Shown: positions 49,616 through 58,496 of the stretch, piece after piece
Layout: each line of letters starts with the position of its first letter
Position numbering within the stretch: the stretch's first letter is position 1
Assembly (NCBI GenBank): GCA_023424395.1
Contig: JAFADY010000055.1
Coordinates: forward strand, 1-64,000
Direction: 5' to 3'
From: Bacteroidota bacterium
GTDB lineage: Bacteria; Bacteroidota; Bacteroidia; Bacteroidales; Dysgonomonadaceae
DNA: 64,000 bases
The notes under the pieces: generated by a model
The model's database searches: none
Told to the model about the DNA's origin: nothing
What the model saw: the letters and a program-made list of their open reading frames with translations, nothing else
Made by a program: the position numbers and the translations under genes

Positions 49616-49623
49616 CAAAGATA
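49616..49623 (-). promoter_or_regulatory. -7 box, probably for tsaD
   Basis: Minus strand TATCTTTG lies about 193 nt before the tsaD ATG; no closer box is visible. Confidence 0.5.
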
Positions 49624-49738
49624 ACACAAAAAAGTGTTTCACAGATAACCAGTTCTTGCGAACAACAGATTGTGCGGAACAAACAATTCTTGCGTTTTGT
49701 ATGTTATTATACTACAATCAATTCTAAATCCAATTTAT

Positions 49739-49906
49739 ATGAAATCGTATCAAGTAGTATTACTTTCCTTATTTTTAGTTCTTTTCAGTTCGTGCGAAGT
49801 GATTGCGGGAATTTTCGAAGCCGGCGTTTGGGTGGGCGTGTTAATCATCGTTGCCATCGTTGCACTAGTCGTGTGGCTGCTTCGCAGATTTACAGGAAGA
49901 AGATAA
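49739..49906 (+). CDS. Small conserved membrane lipoprotein (55 aa)
   Basis: A 55-aa protein with a lipoprotein signal (MKSYQVVLLSLFLVLFSSC, lipobox FSSC) followed at once by a second hydrophobic segment (VGVLIIVAIVALVVWLL) and a basic end RRFTGRR. It matches a class of tiny Bacteroidota proteins that databases sometimes mislabel as phosphatidate cytidylyltransferase; it is far too short for that. The Met at 49739 is preferred over 49670 because the upstream 23 codons look like non-coding leader. Role unknown. Confidence 0.7.
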   Translation: MKSYQVVLLSLFLVLFSSCEVIAGIFEAGVWVGVLIIVAIVALVVWLLRRFTGRR

Positions 49907-49922
49907 TCTCAGTTTCAACATA

Positions 49923-51296
49923 TCAAAGCGTTACATCTATCCTGACTTTCCCGAGCAACGCATCGGGATGGTCGCGGTAGGTGAATCGGTGAACATATTC
50001 CACGCGCAAAAGCCCAAGAATATTGGTTATTCCGATGGTTCCTTCCACGTAAGGCGCGGAACCGTATTCGAAAGCTCCCTGCGGGAATTGGTATAATCCA
50101 TTGCGTTGCATCGGATCATTTTTATCGCTTAGCCTGCCGTAAGAAGCACGAACGGTTAACAATTCCCTTATCTGTAATTTATTCAGAAACCCAACTTTTG
50201 AGAACAGCAAATCATCGCCCACGAAGGTGGCGCGCGCCGTGTAGATTTCGTCGGCCACAAATTCGAAAGCGTGATTTAAATGAAACGCCGTGTTTTCGAT
50301 CAAATGACGGTAACGCTGATTGTTGTAAGTGAGCAACGGAAAAGGCACAGAATTCCAAATTTTGGAAACTTCGCCTACGGCGTCGATGCGGCCGATGGTT
50401 CCGAGCACAAAGCGTTTCTGCGCCGAGAACTCCGTTCGGTGATACGAGACCTCTGAACCCAAAAAATCATTCAACCCGATGGTATGCGACAAGAATAAAA
50501 CAGGACTCTGCATTGTGGTTGACTTTTTACGGCGTTTGTACTGATCGTACTCCTCATCGAAAGCGTAACGCAAGGTTATTCCTACATCCGAAGTGATCAA
50601 ATTTTCAACCGTCGCGGCCGCCTCTCCGGCGGTAATCGGTATAAAACTCAATCCTTCTGCGGGGTTCATTTCCGAACGTCGCACCCAAAGTGTGTATGCC
50701 AATGCGCCAAGCGTCTCTTTTTCGTAATTCAATTCGGTAAAGTTACGGTACAGCATAGCGTTTTTCGAACGGCTGTAAGTGATCAGCAACCGGTCGTTCA
50801 ACGCGCGCGGATGCATCTCTCCGGGTGAATAGATGTCGTTTTCGTAAATAAGGCGTAGGTTGTTTTTTGGAAATTCCTCATCGTGATATACCGGATCGTT
50901 GAACGACCATGCCGCTTCGCCCCGATACTTGAATCTTTGATCGCGAAATCCGTAAGCCACATATCCCTTCACAAACAGATTTGGGTGCAGGCGCGTATTA
51001 GAGGCGATACCCGCTCTTAAACGAACTCCTTCTACAGGATTGTAAGTCGGGATGGTTTGCAGCCGACCGAAATCGAACTTGTTCGTTTCGGGATTTCCCA
51101 GCGGAACCCAATCGTCTATAATGACTTCCGCCGTTTTCCCCACAAACCGAAGCAACGGTTTTTCGCTGTTCTTCATTTTCTCGAAAGCTGAAGTGTTGGT
51201 TGTGGAATCATTTACTTTTGATTCATCTTCAGTAAGTTGAGAAAATGATCCAACACTAATGAAAAGCAAAAAAGAAAGCAATAAATATTTTCTCAT
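49923..51296 (-). CDS. Outer-membrane barrel protein, DUF5686-like barrel only
   Basis: A 457-aa exported protein with a signal peptide (1-20, ending VGSFSQ). From about residue 85 it is a beta barrel with alternating aromatic strands: TYNPVEGVRLRAGIASNTRLHPNLF, GYVAYGFRDQRFKYRGEAAW, and the last strand HPDALLGKVRIDVTL. These match the C-terminal barrel of DUF5686/carboxypeptidase-like-regulatory outer-membrane proteins. The long N-terminal plug domain usual in that family is missing, giving about half its size. Either a distinct short form or an ancient truncation. Convergent with the 55-aa lipoprotein gene. Confidence 0.75.
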   Translation of the reverse strand: MRKYLLLSFLLFISVGSFSQLTEDESKVNDSTTNTSAFEKMKNSEKPLLRFVGKTAEVIIDDWVPLGNPETNKFDFGRLQTIPTYNPVEGVRLRAGIASNTRLHPNLFVKGYVAYGFRDQRFKYRGEAAWSFNDPVYHDEEFPKNNLRLIYENDIYSPGEMHPRALNDRLLITYSRSKNAMLYRNFTELNYEKETLGALAYTLWVRRSEMNPAEGLSFIPITAGEAAATVENLITSDVGITLRYAFDEEYDQYKRRKKSTTMQSPVLFLSHTIGLNDFLGSEVSYHRTEFSAQKRFVLGTIGRIDAVGEVSKIWNSVPFPLLTYNNQRYRHLIENTAFHLNHAFEFVADEIYTARATFVGDDLLFSKVGFLNKLQIRELLTVRASYGRLSDKNDPMQRNGLYQFPQGAFEYGSAPYVEGTIGITNILGLLRVEYVHRFTYRDHPDALLGKVRIDVTL

Positions 51297-51325
51297 AGGA
51301 TGCAAAATTTATTATGTTCGTTAGG

Positions 51326-51372
51326 GCTAAGAGTCAAGAGCAAAGAGCAAAGAGCAAAGAACAAAAAGACAC
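51326..51372. repeat. Tandem AAGAGC / CAAAGAG block
   Basis: Six imperfect copies of a 7-nt unit (AGAGCAA, AGAGTCA) lie between the barrel gene and ettA. Confidence 0.65.
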
Positions 51373-51415
51373 AAACTTTAAACTGTTTATTGAGTACTGC
51401 CTACTGTCAACTGTT

Positions 51416-53095
51416 TTACAGTTTCTTATACCTCATCCTCTTCGGCTCCTCATTCCCCAACCTTGCTTTCTTGTTCTCTTCGTAATCGCTGTACGAACCT
51501 TCAAAATAGAACACTTCCGAATTTCCTTCAAAGGCGAGAATGTGTGTACAGATGCGGTCAAGGAACCAGCGGTCGTGCGAAATCACCACGGCGCAGCCGG
51601 CAAAGTTTTCGAGCCCTTCTTCCAAGGCACGAAGCGTATTCACGTCTATATCGTTGGTAGGCTCATCCAGCAGCAGCACATTGGCTCCGGCTTTAAGCGT
51701 GAGCGCCAAATGCAAGCGGTTTCGTTCCCCACCCGACAGCACACCGCACAGTTTTTCCTGATCGGCACCCGAAAAATTGAACCGCGATAAATACGCTCTC
51801 GCGTTTACATCTTTTCCGCCTACGCGCACAAATTCCGAACCACCCGAAACCACCTGATACACCGTTTTTTCGGGGTCAATGGCTTCGTGCGCCTGATCCA
51901 CATACGCTGTAACCACGGTTTCGCCTACCTCAAACGTTCCGGCATCGGGCGTTTCCATTCCTTCAATCAGGCGGAAAAGCGTGGTTTTTCCCGCACCGTT
52001 AGGGCCGATAACGCCCACAATTCCGTTGGGCGGAAGCATAAAATTCAGATCATCCAAAAGTAATTTGTCGCCGAACGCTTTTTTAACGCCGACAGCTTCT
52101 ATGACTTTGTTTCCGAGACGCGGCCCGTTAGGGATAAAGATCTCCAGTTTTTCTTCGCGTTCTTTCGTATCCTGATTCAACAGTTGCTCGTACGAGTTCA
52201 AACGCGCTTTTCCCTTGGCGTGGCGCGCTTTCGGCGCCATCCGTATCCAGTCGAGTTCGCGTTCCAGCGTTTTGCGGCGTTTGCTCACCTGCTTTTCTTC
52301 CTGCTCCATCCGTTTGGTCTTCTGCTCCAGCCACGACGTGTAATTTCCTTTCCAGGGAATGCCTTCGCCGCGGTCGAGTTCTAGAATCCAACCTGCCACG
52401 TGGTCGAGGAAGTAACGGTCGTGCGTGATGCAGATAACCGTTCCGGCATATTGTTGCAAATGTTGCTCCAACCAGTCGATAGATTCGGCGTCCAGGTGGT
52501 TGGTGGGCTCGTCTAACAACAACACATCGGGTTCTTGCAACAACAAGCGACACAATGCTACACGGCGGCCCTCACCACCCGATAAATGCCGCACGGGTTC
52601 ATCTTCGGGCGGACAACGGAGCGCATCCATCGCACGTTCCAAACGGTTGTCGATATTCCACGCGTCAGCGGCATCCAGTTTGTCTTGTAATTCGGCTTGA
52701 CGGGCGAAGAGTTGGTTCATTTTATCTTCGTTTTCGTAATATTCCGGAAGCCCGAATTTCAGGTTGATGTCTTCGTACTCAGCTAACAAATCCATCACGG
52801 GCTGCACGCCTTCACGCACCACTTCGATAACGGTTTTGTCGTTATCCAGCTTTGGGTCTTGCTCCAGATAGCCTACCGAAAAGCTTTTATCGGACACCAC
52901 TTCGCCCTGATATTCTTTTTCGATACCGGCAATGATCTTCAACAACGTAGATTTTCCCGAGCCGTTCAACCCGATGATGCCGATTTTGGCTCCGTAGAAA
53001 AACGAAAGGTAAATATCTTTCAACACTTGCTTGTGTGGCGGAAACGTTTTGCTGACGCCCACCATGGAGAAAATAATTTTTTTGTCGTCGGACAT
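51416..53095 (-). CDS. ettA: Energy-dependent translational throttle protein EttA (ABC-F)
   Basis: EttA is a ribosome-bound ABC-F ATPase that gates the first peptide bond according to the ATP/ADP ratio. The 559-aa protein has two ABC cassettes without membrane parts. Cassette 1 has Walker A GLNGSGKST (about 39-47) and LSGGEGRRVALCRLLL; cassette 2 has GPNGAGKTT and LSGGERNRLHLALTL. Both Walker B/D-loop regions read LLLDEPTNHLD or LLLDEPTNDID. The linker region (about 240-310, with KQVSKRRKTLERELDWIR) is the P-site tRNA interaction motif of EttA. Length is typical. Confidence 0.95.
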   Translation of the reverse strand: MSDDKKIIFSMVGVSKTFPPHKQVLKDIYLSFFYGAKIGIIGLNGSGKSTLLKIIAGIEKEYQGEVVSDKSFSVGYLEQDPKLDNDKTVIEVVREGVQPVMDLLAEYEDINLKFGLPEYYENEDKMNQLFARQAELQDKLDAADAWNIDNRLERAMDALRCPPEDEPVRHLSGGEGRRVALCRLLLQEPDVLLLDEPTNHLDAESIDWLEQHLQQYAGTVICITHDRYFLDHVAGWILELDRGEGIPWKGNYTSWLEQKTKRMEQEEKQVSKRRKTLERELDWIRMAPKARHAKGKARLNSYEQLLNQDTKEREEKLEIFIPNGPRLGNKVIEAVGVKKAFGDKLLLDDLNFMLPPNGIVGVIGPNGAGKTTLFRLIEGMETPDAGTFEVGETVVTAYVDQAHEAIDPEKTVYQVVSGGSEFVRVGGKDVNARAYLSRFNFSGADQEKLCGVLSGGERNRLHLALTLKAGANVLLLDEPTNDIDVNTLRALEEGLENFAGCAVVISHDRWFLDRICTHILAFEGNSEVFYFEGSYSDYEENKKARLGNEEPKRMRYKKL

Positions 53096-53103
53096 ATATT
53101 TTT

Positions 53104-53294
53104 AGTTTTGAGTTTGCAGTTATGAGTTTTGAGATTGTGGGATGCGGGTTTCGAGTTGCGGGTTACGGGTTACGGGTTACGGGTTATAAACGTAACTACC
53201 CTTAACTTCCGACATCGGGCATCGGGCATCGGGCATCGGACATCCATCCTCAATCTCTTTCAGTCTCTTTCAATCTTTCTCAATCTATTTCAGT
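53104..53294. repeat. Compound tandem block (GGGTTAC, ATCGGGC, CAATCT units)
   Basis: Three consecutive arrays: TTGAGTTTGCAG-like, then GGGTTAC repeated four times, then GGGCATC repeated four times, then TTTCAATCT-like units. This is the longest short-period block of the window and lies upstream of ettA and the AT-rich patch. No gene is seen. Confidence 0.7.
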
Positions 53295-53364
53295 CGTGCA
53301 AAGATAGCGAAAGATTGCGGGAATTGGAAAGGAATAGATAACTATTAGACAATGAAAAATGTAT

Positions 53365-53372
53365 TATATTTG
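53365..53372 (+). promoter_or_regulatory. -7 box upstream of the decayed gene at 53396
   Basis: TATATTTG lies 23 nt before the ATG, so the gene was once expressed from its own promoter. Confidence 0.6.
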
Positions 53373-53395
53373 CACTATTAATTTAAAATACGAAT

Positions 53396-54103
53396 ATGAT
53401 ACCTCCAACTTTTATAAATTATGCCAGCGGTATTCTCGCAGATACAAATACCGGACTTAAAGGAAGTAAAATTGCAGAATTATGTTCCGCTTATGCAATA
53501 GATTTCGATGTCAAAATACCATTCTCTGAATATCCTTTTCCGTCAGAATTACCGAATAAAAGAGCAGCACTCAAAGAAAATTTGGAAGCTTTTACTCCAG
53601 AACAACAGTTTAAAATATTAAAGGAACTAACAGAGCTTCCTATATTTGCTGATAATGTCAATGTAAAAGATTTAAAAATTAAACTCGTATCCCGTTATGG
53701 AGCATTAGGAAAAGGAAATCTAAAAAGAGGAAATCAATGAATCGCTTATTGAAGAGACGCACTAAAATTGTATAATGATTGTCTTCAAAAATATTCATAC
53801 GGAATTAATCAAAGGAATTTATTAGATGACCTAAGGCTTTCTTTAGAAACATTACTAAAAAATATTCTCAAAAATGATAAATCACTTGAGAATCAAATAC
53901 CACATTTAGGCACATATATAAAGGAGCATAATGTATCTAAGGAATTAAATAATATGTTTCTTAAACTCATTGACTACTTCTCAAAATATCAAAATACATA
54001 TGTGAAACATAATGATAATGTTAGTGAAAATGAGGTTGAAATTATAATTGAAATGGCAAGTGCATTTATGAAATTTTTAGTAAGAATCAATCATAATAAA
54101 TAG
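53396..54103 (+). pseudogene. Frameshifted gene, possible Abi-like protein
   Basis: Two open frames of 114 and 111 codons (53396-53740 and 53768-54103) read in the same frame but are separated by TGA and further stops. The region between, read one frame over, encodes EEINESLIEETH, so a one-base insertion in the A run near 53722 and a compensating one-base loss near 53752 would join everything into a protein of about 235 aa. The N-terminal half ends in KDLKIKLVSRYGALGKG; the C-terminal half has helical features (NLLDDLRLSLETLLKNIL, then KYQNTYVKH) resembling abortive-infection C-terminal domains. The family call is tentative. The DNA is much more AT-rich than its neighbours. Confidence 0.6.
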
Positions 54104-54134
54104 TCTTTTATAATCCATATAATGTTCCCCTGCT

Positions 54135-54157
54135 GGCGCAGGTCTCTGACCTGTGCC
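54135..54157. repeat. Hairpin with GGCGCAGGTC / GACCTGTGCC arms
   Basis: Ten-nt arms with one mismatch around a TCT loop. It is directly upstream of the shared hairpin element at 54180. Confidence 0.65.
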
Positions 54158-54179
54158 ATGATTTTGACAAAATCTTTTT

Positions 54180-54218
54180 GCTTCGCAACCCACAAGTTGT
54201 AAACTTGCGGTAGCGAGG
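54180..54218. repeat. GCTTCGCAACCC hairpin element, copy 1
   Basis: GCTTCGCAACCC and GGTAGCGAGG pair at the outer ends, with an inner CAAGTT/AACTTG hairpin. The outer words recur at 55053-55100 with a different interior. Confidence 0.65.
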
Positions 54219-54275
54219 ATAGTATTAAAACAACTTTACCATCTCACAACCATTCAAAAATATAAAATTAGGATT

Positions 54276-54976
54276 ATGAAAACGCTATTCAAAATGTTTT
54301 TTTACTTCTTTGTTATTATGAGCGTATTTTCCTGTGAAGGGAAGAAATCGAGAAAATAAATTTAGGAATTCCTACAGAAATAAGAGGGCATGTTTCAGAT
54401 AACATTCGTGGAATTAATATTGAAGGTTACAAGGTAAAACTGCTTAAAATTTGGCCCAGTTGTGAAAATTAGATGTGCGGGTGGGCAAGTTCGGATGTTG
54501 CAACAGCCTACACAGATGTAAACGGTAATTATTCCATAAAGTTTAATTATAAGCTAAAGGAAAAGGAAGAATACGCTATAAGTATACAGGAAAATAATTA
54601 CTATTCTGAGACATTAACGGAAGATGAAACAAATCCTATTCCCGGAAAAGCCAACATAATAGATATAAATGCATGGAAGCCGATAGTAGTGAGACTTCAC
54701 CTAAATATAACCAATAATATTGGGGATCCGTTATTTGTAGCGTGCGAAGATGCTAAAACGGATAAAATTTATTATAATACAGAGAATGTTTACGAAAAAA
54801 ATGTTTCAAAGACATACGACATCTATACAAAGCCCGGTACAGATATGAATATTGTATTCAGATATTATACAGGACCTAACTCTGCTCTCGTGTTGCACAG
54901 GAAAGCAATTCTTTATCACACAACACTCGAAGAGATAAACAATTTAAGTTTTGATGTTGATTGTTCTACTTTTTAA
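54276..54976 (+). pseudogene. Decayed lipoprotein gene
   Basis: The ATG at 54276 opens a lipoprotein signal (MKTLFKMFFYFFVIMSVFSC) but the frame stops at 54359. Another frame, two bases off, continues from about 54341 with EEIEKINLGIPTEIRGHV, is interrupted by TAG at 54470-54472, then runs open as MCGWASSDVATAYTDVNGNYSIKF to 54976. The TDVNGNYSIKFNYK segment is like the carboxypeptidase-regulatory (CarboxypepD_reg-like) beta-sandwich of Bacteroidota surface lipoproteins. So the gene has at least one frameshift and one nonsense codon. AT-rich, like the preceding pseudogene. Confidence 0.6.
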
Positions 54977-55052
54977 GTCTTGATTAAAAATAATTTACCA
55001 TCCCGCGCGAATCTTTCGCGTGGTTTTTCTTTAGAAAAATAAAATTTTGTTT

Positions 55053-55100
55053 GCTTCGCAACCCGTTCGCTCGTTATGACGAGAAATCGGCGGTAGCGGG
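55053..55100. repeat. GCTTCGCAACCC hairpin element, copy 2
   Basis: The same GCTTCGCAACCC head and CGGTAGCGGGG tail as at 54180-54218, with a different inner segment (GTTCGCTCGTTATGACGAGA, also self-complementary). It lies just after the decayed lipoprotein gene and before pncB. Confidence 0.65.
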
Positions 55101-55147
55101 GCCCCGGTTTAAAGCGCGGGCTATGTGTAAATTCGATGCTATGCGGA

Positions 55148-56323
55148 TTAAACCAGCCCCAACGTTTCCTGCGCGAGCCTGATCTCATTTTCATCGCCGG
55201 TGTGTTTTCCTTCCACATCCGATAATTTCACGCATTCCTGCCATTGTTCTTTGGCGGTCATTTTACAGCGGAAAAGCTTCATCACAATGTTCATGCCTTT
55301 GATGTTATTGCCCACATCGTTGGTAAGGTTGGTGCCGATTCCGAAAGTAGCGCCGATGCGGCCGCCGCAATAATTTTTTATTTTTATGGCTTTGTCCACG
55401 TTCAGGCTGTCTGAAAAAACAAGGTATTTGAGGTGGGGATTAATGCGAAGTTCTTCGTAACGTTGTATCACTTTATCCACAAACACCAGCGCGTCGCCGC
55501 TATCGTGCCGGAGGCTTGTGAAAAGCGCAGCGTGCTTCTTGCTGAAATTCCGCAGGAAAACATCCGTTGTGTAGGTATCGGTCAGAACCGTTCCGAGGTC
55601 GCCGTCATACACATCGATCCAATCTTCCATCGACATATAATTGGCCATTTTGTAGCCGTAAATGGAACCGTGAAACTGTACCCATTCGTGCGGATGCGTA
55701 CCCGAAACATTTATATTGTGTTTGTATGCCAAATAGACGTTGCTTGTGCCGAAAAGACTTTCTCCTGCGTGCTTTTTCAATAATGCGGTTACCCGGTCTT
55801 CCACGTCGAAACTAAAGCGGCGGCGCATGCCGAAAAGGGAGAATGAAATATTGTTTTCTTTTAATTTATGCGCCTTTTCGATGGCCGATTTTTCCATGTA
55901 TTCCATATCGGGCTTTTGTCCGGTTTCGCGGAAATAAAGCTCTGAAACGGTTGCCAAAATAGGCGTTTCCCACAAGGTAACCCGATACAATAACCCCGAA
56001 GCGGATATTTGCAACTTTTTGTTTTCCATAGATACTTTCACCTCGGAAGGATCGAAACGGAATCCTTTCAAAAAATCGATGTATGTGGGCGGAAGATACG
56101 GCATTTTTTTGCGGATGAAATCCTCTTCTCCTTTCGTGAGACTGAGTTTCGACATTTCCTGCAATTCCTGTTGAACCAATTCATCGAATCCGTCAGGATA
56201 ATCGCCGTTGCTTCTGTCCACGAATTCAAACTCGCCCATTGCGCGCGGAAAAAGCTTGGAATAAGCATAACTCGTTGTAAATTTATAAAGGTCGGTATCG
56301 AGGATACTGCGTATAATTCCCAT
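55148..56323 (-). CDS. pncB: Nicotinate phosphoribosyltransferase
   Basis: PncB makes nicotinate mononucleotide from nicotinate and PRPP, the first step of NAD salvage. The 391-aa protein has the expected opening MGIIRSILDTDLYKFTTSYAYSKLFP, the autophosphorylated histidine in SGTHPHEWVQFHG (near 210-222), the PRPP site in RHDSGDALVFVDKV and GRIGATFGIGTNLTND at the phosphate end. Bacteroidota length and features are normal. Its 5' gap to the HD gene is 73 nt, so the two may be coexpressed. Confidence 0.95.
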   Translation of the reverse strand: MGIIRSILDTDLYKFTTSYAYSKLFPRAMGEFEFVDRSNGDYPDGFDELVQQELQEMSKLSLTKGEEDFIRKKMPYLPPTYIDFLKGFRFDPSEVKVSMENKKLQISASGLLYRVTLWETPILATVSELYFRETGQKPDMEYMEKSAIEKAHKLKENNISFSLFGMRRRFSFDVEDRVTALLKKHAGESLFGTSNVYLAYKHNINVSGTHPHEWVQFHGSIYGYKMANYMSMEDWIDVYDGDLGTVLTDTYTTDVFLRNFSKKHAALFTSLRHDSGDALVFVDKVIQRYEELRINPHLKYLVFSDSLNVDKAIKIKNYCGGRIGATFGIGTNLTNDVGNNIKGMNIVMKLFRCKMTAKEQWQECVKLSDVEGKHTGDENEIRLAQETLGLV

Positions 56324-56396
56324 TTCTCTATGTTTTTAATGTGGATTGTTAAACGTTTTAAAACAGATTATGGTTCAGTTCGGTTTTTTCGAGCAT

Positions 56397-57005
56397 TTAT
56401 TGTCCTGCCCTCTCCATTTCCTGCATGGCCTTGATAGTTTCTTGCATCAGATAATCGAGATCCCACCCAAGAAGATCGGCTCCTTTCTGAATAACTTCGC
56501 GTGAACATCCGGCAGCGAATTTCTTATCTTTGAATTTCTTTTTCAACGATTTCACTTCAAGGTAGAGCGTACTTTTACTCGGACGCATCAAAACGGCTGC
56601 GCCGATAAGGCCCGTTAGTTCGTCGGCAGCGTATAAAATTTTCTCCATTTGATGCTCCGGCTTTACATCGGTTTGTGTAAATCCGTAAGCGTGCGAAACT
56701 ACCGCCCGCGTAATTTCAGGGTTTATTCCTTCATCTTCCAAAATCTCGCGGACTTTCACGCAATGCTCCTCGGGAAACTGTTCAAAATCCAAGTCATGCA
56801 ACAAGCCTACCAATCCCCAAAACGATTCTTCGTCGGCGTAACCCTGCGTACGCGCAAAATACCGCATCACGGCTTCCACCGTTTCCGCGTGCTGAATATG
56901 AAAAGGTTCATGATTGTATTGCTTTACTAAAAGGAAAGCTCTTTCACGGGTAATTCCGGAATTTAACCGGCCCGCATTATCTTCGGGTAAATGTTTTAAC
57001 ATCAT
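56397..57005 (-). CDS. HD-domain hydrolase
   Basis: A 202-aa metal-dependent phosphohydrolase with an HD superfamily core: H in YNHEPFHIQHAETVEAVMRYFA (metal ligand His at about 32-40), the HD pair in LVGLLHDLDFEQFPEEH (about 68-76) and DELTGLIGA near 127. It lacks additional domains and a signal peptide. The family hydrolyses nucleotide or phosphate esters, but the substrate is not visible. Convergent or overlapping with nothing; divergent from the MFS gene and upstream of pncB. Confidence 0.85.
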   Translation of the reverse strand: MMLKHLPEDNAGRLNSGITRERAFLLVKQYNHEPFHIQHAETVEAVMRYFARTQGYADEESFWGLVGLLHDLDFEQFPEEHCVKVREILEDEGINPEITRAVVSHAYGFTQTDVKPEHQMEKILYAADELTGLIGAAVLMRPSKSTLYLEVKSLKKKFKDKKFAAGCSREVIQKGADLLGWDLDYLMQETIKAMQEMERAGQ

Positions 57006-57131
57006 ATTCGAATAGTTTTTGTAAAGTTATCCTTTTTATAGGAAAATAAAAGCGAAATATTAAAATATGAACAAACAAATAAAACCACTTGTTTAAGAAG
57101 CGCAAATTACGCGTACAGCGCAAGCCTTATT

Positions 57132-58430
57132 ATGAGAAGATTCATCCAAATACTTATTAATGTAGCCGTAGCCAATGCTTCTACTTTCTTTTTATGGACG
57201 GCTCTTTCTTTTTGGCTGTACTTGGAAACCAAATCGGTACTGATCCTTTCCATCTTAAGCGGTACGTATATGACGCTTGTTACGCTTTCCGGAATGATAT
57301 TCGGTACAATTGTAGATAGGCATCGTAAAAAGCACGTTATCACCGTTTCGTCCATTGTTGCACTGCTTCTGCTTGTGATCGCTTTGGGCACGATGGTTAT
57401 ATTCGGCATTTCCGCGATAGCCGATATGTCGTCGGCGGCGTTTTGGATATTTTCCATTTTTATTCTGCTCAGCGCGCTGGCAAGTACGTTGCGCTCGATA
57501 GCGCTCTCAACAACGGTATCAATACTGGTTGAAAAAGATAAATACGCCAATGCAAACGGTTTGGTAGGCATGGTGCAAGGATTCGGCATGATAGCCAACA
57601 CTGTTTTCGGCGGATTGGTTATCGGCAATCTCGGCCTGGACTGGGCGTTGTATATTACTTTGTTTCTTTCCGCCGCTTCTTTGATCCATCTTTTCTTCTT
57701 ACACATTCCCGAAGAACATATCCATCACGACCCCGAAGTGAGGGGAAAGAAAATGGATTTTAAAGGAGCGTTAAAGGCCATACACGTGGTTCCGGGACTA
57801 ATGGCGCTTATATTTTTCACCACTTTCAATAATTTTATCGGCGGAATAGTGATGGTTCTGTTGGATCCGTACGGATTGGAATTGTTTCCGGTTGAAACAT
57901 GGGGGATAATTCTCGGCATAACGGGAACCGGATTTATTATCGGCGGATTGGCGATCAGTAAAAAAGGATTGGGCAAACGCCCGCTCCGTACCCTGCTTTA
58001 CGGATATGTTTTAACAAGCCTTATTTGTTTGCTGTTCACCATCCGCGAATGGGCGTGGCTGTTTATCGGCGGCATGTACCTTTATATGCTGATAGTCCCT
58101 TTTATTGAAGCGGCCGAGCAAACAATTATACAAACCGTGGTTCCGAAAATTAAACAAGGCCGTGTGTTCGGTTTCGCCCAAACCGTAGAATCTGCCGCCA
58201 CGCCAATTTCGAGTTTTATTATCGGCCCGCTGGCACAATTCTACATCATTCCACTTATGGAAACCGATGCCGGTAGGCAAGCGCTGGGGTGGCTTATAGG
58301 CGAAGGGAATGCCCGGGGAATTGCGCTTACCTTTGTCTTGTCGGGAGTATTCATGCTGACACTTTCTTTACTCGCTTTCAAAACCAAAGCCTATCATCTC
58401 TTGTCCGAATCCTTTAAGAAATCCGTTTAA
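57132..58430 (+). CDS. MFS transporter
   Basis: A 432-aa major facilitator with about twelve membrane helices, a long loop with the EEHIHHDPEVRGKKMDF segment between helix 6 and 7, and the conserved loop GTIVDRHRKKHV (residues 58-69) between helices 2 and 3. It resembles the NreB/tetracycline-like exporter subfamily, possibly moving drugs or metals out. Substrate unknown. Divergent from the HD hydrolase. Confidence 0.88.
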   Translation: MRRFIQILINVAVANASTFFLWTALSFWLYLETKSVLILSILSGTYMTLVTLSGMIFGTIVDRHRKKHVITVSSIVALLLLVIALGTMVIFGISAIADMSSAAFWIFSIFILLSALASTLRSIALSTTVSILVEKDKYANANGLVGMVQGFGMIANTVFGGLVIGNLGLDWALYITLFLSAASLIHLFFLHIPEEHIHHDPEVRGKKMDFKGALKAIHVVPGLMALIFFTTFNNFIGGIVMVLLDPYGLELFPVETWGIILGITGTGFIIGGLAISKKGLGKRPLRTLLYGYVLTSLICLLFTIREWAWLFIGGMYLYMLIVPFIEAAEQTIIQTVVPKIKQGRVFGFAQTVESAATPISSFIIGPLAQFYIIPLMETDAGRQALGWLIGEGNARGIALTFVLSGVFMLTLSLLAFKTKAYHLLSESFKKSV

Positions 58431-58496
58431 CTTTTCTGTTTTTTTTGATTATTTGATTTATAAGATTACTTTTGGGATAATTTAAAATGCAAAAAT

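Noticed and set aside
49739..49906. Phosphatidate cytidylyltransferase
   Set aside because: The 55-aa product is far too short; only a lipoprotein signal and one extra membrane segment are present.
53720..53770. Programmed ribosomal frameshifting joining the two ORFs
   Set aside because: Two compensating shifts and several stops would be needed; decay or sequencing error is simpler.
54973..55218. Minus-strand frame at the pncB end
   Set aside because: It overlaps the true pncB C-terminus and the hairpin repeat, in another frame.
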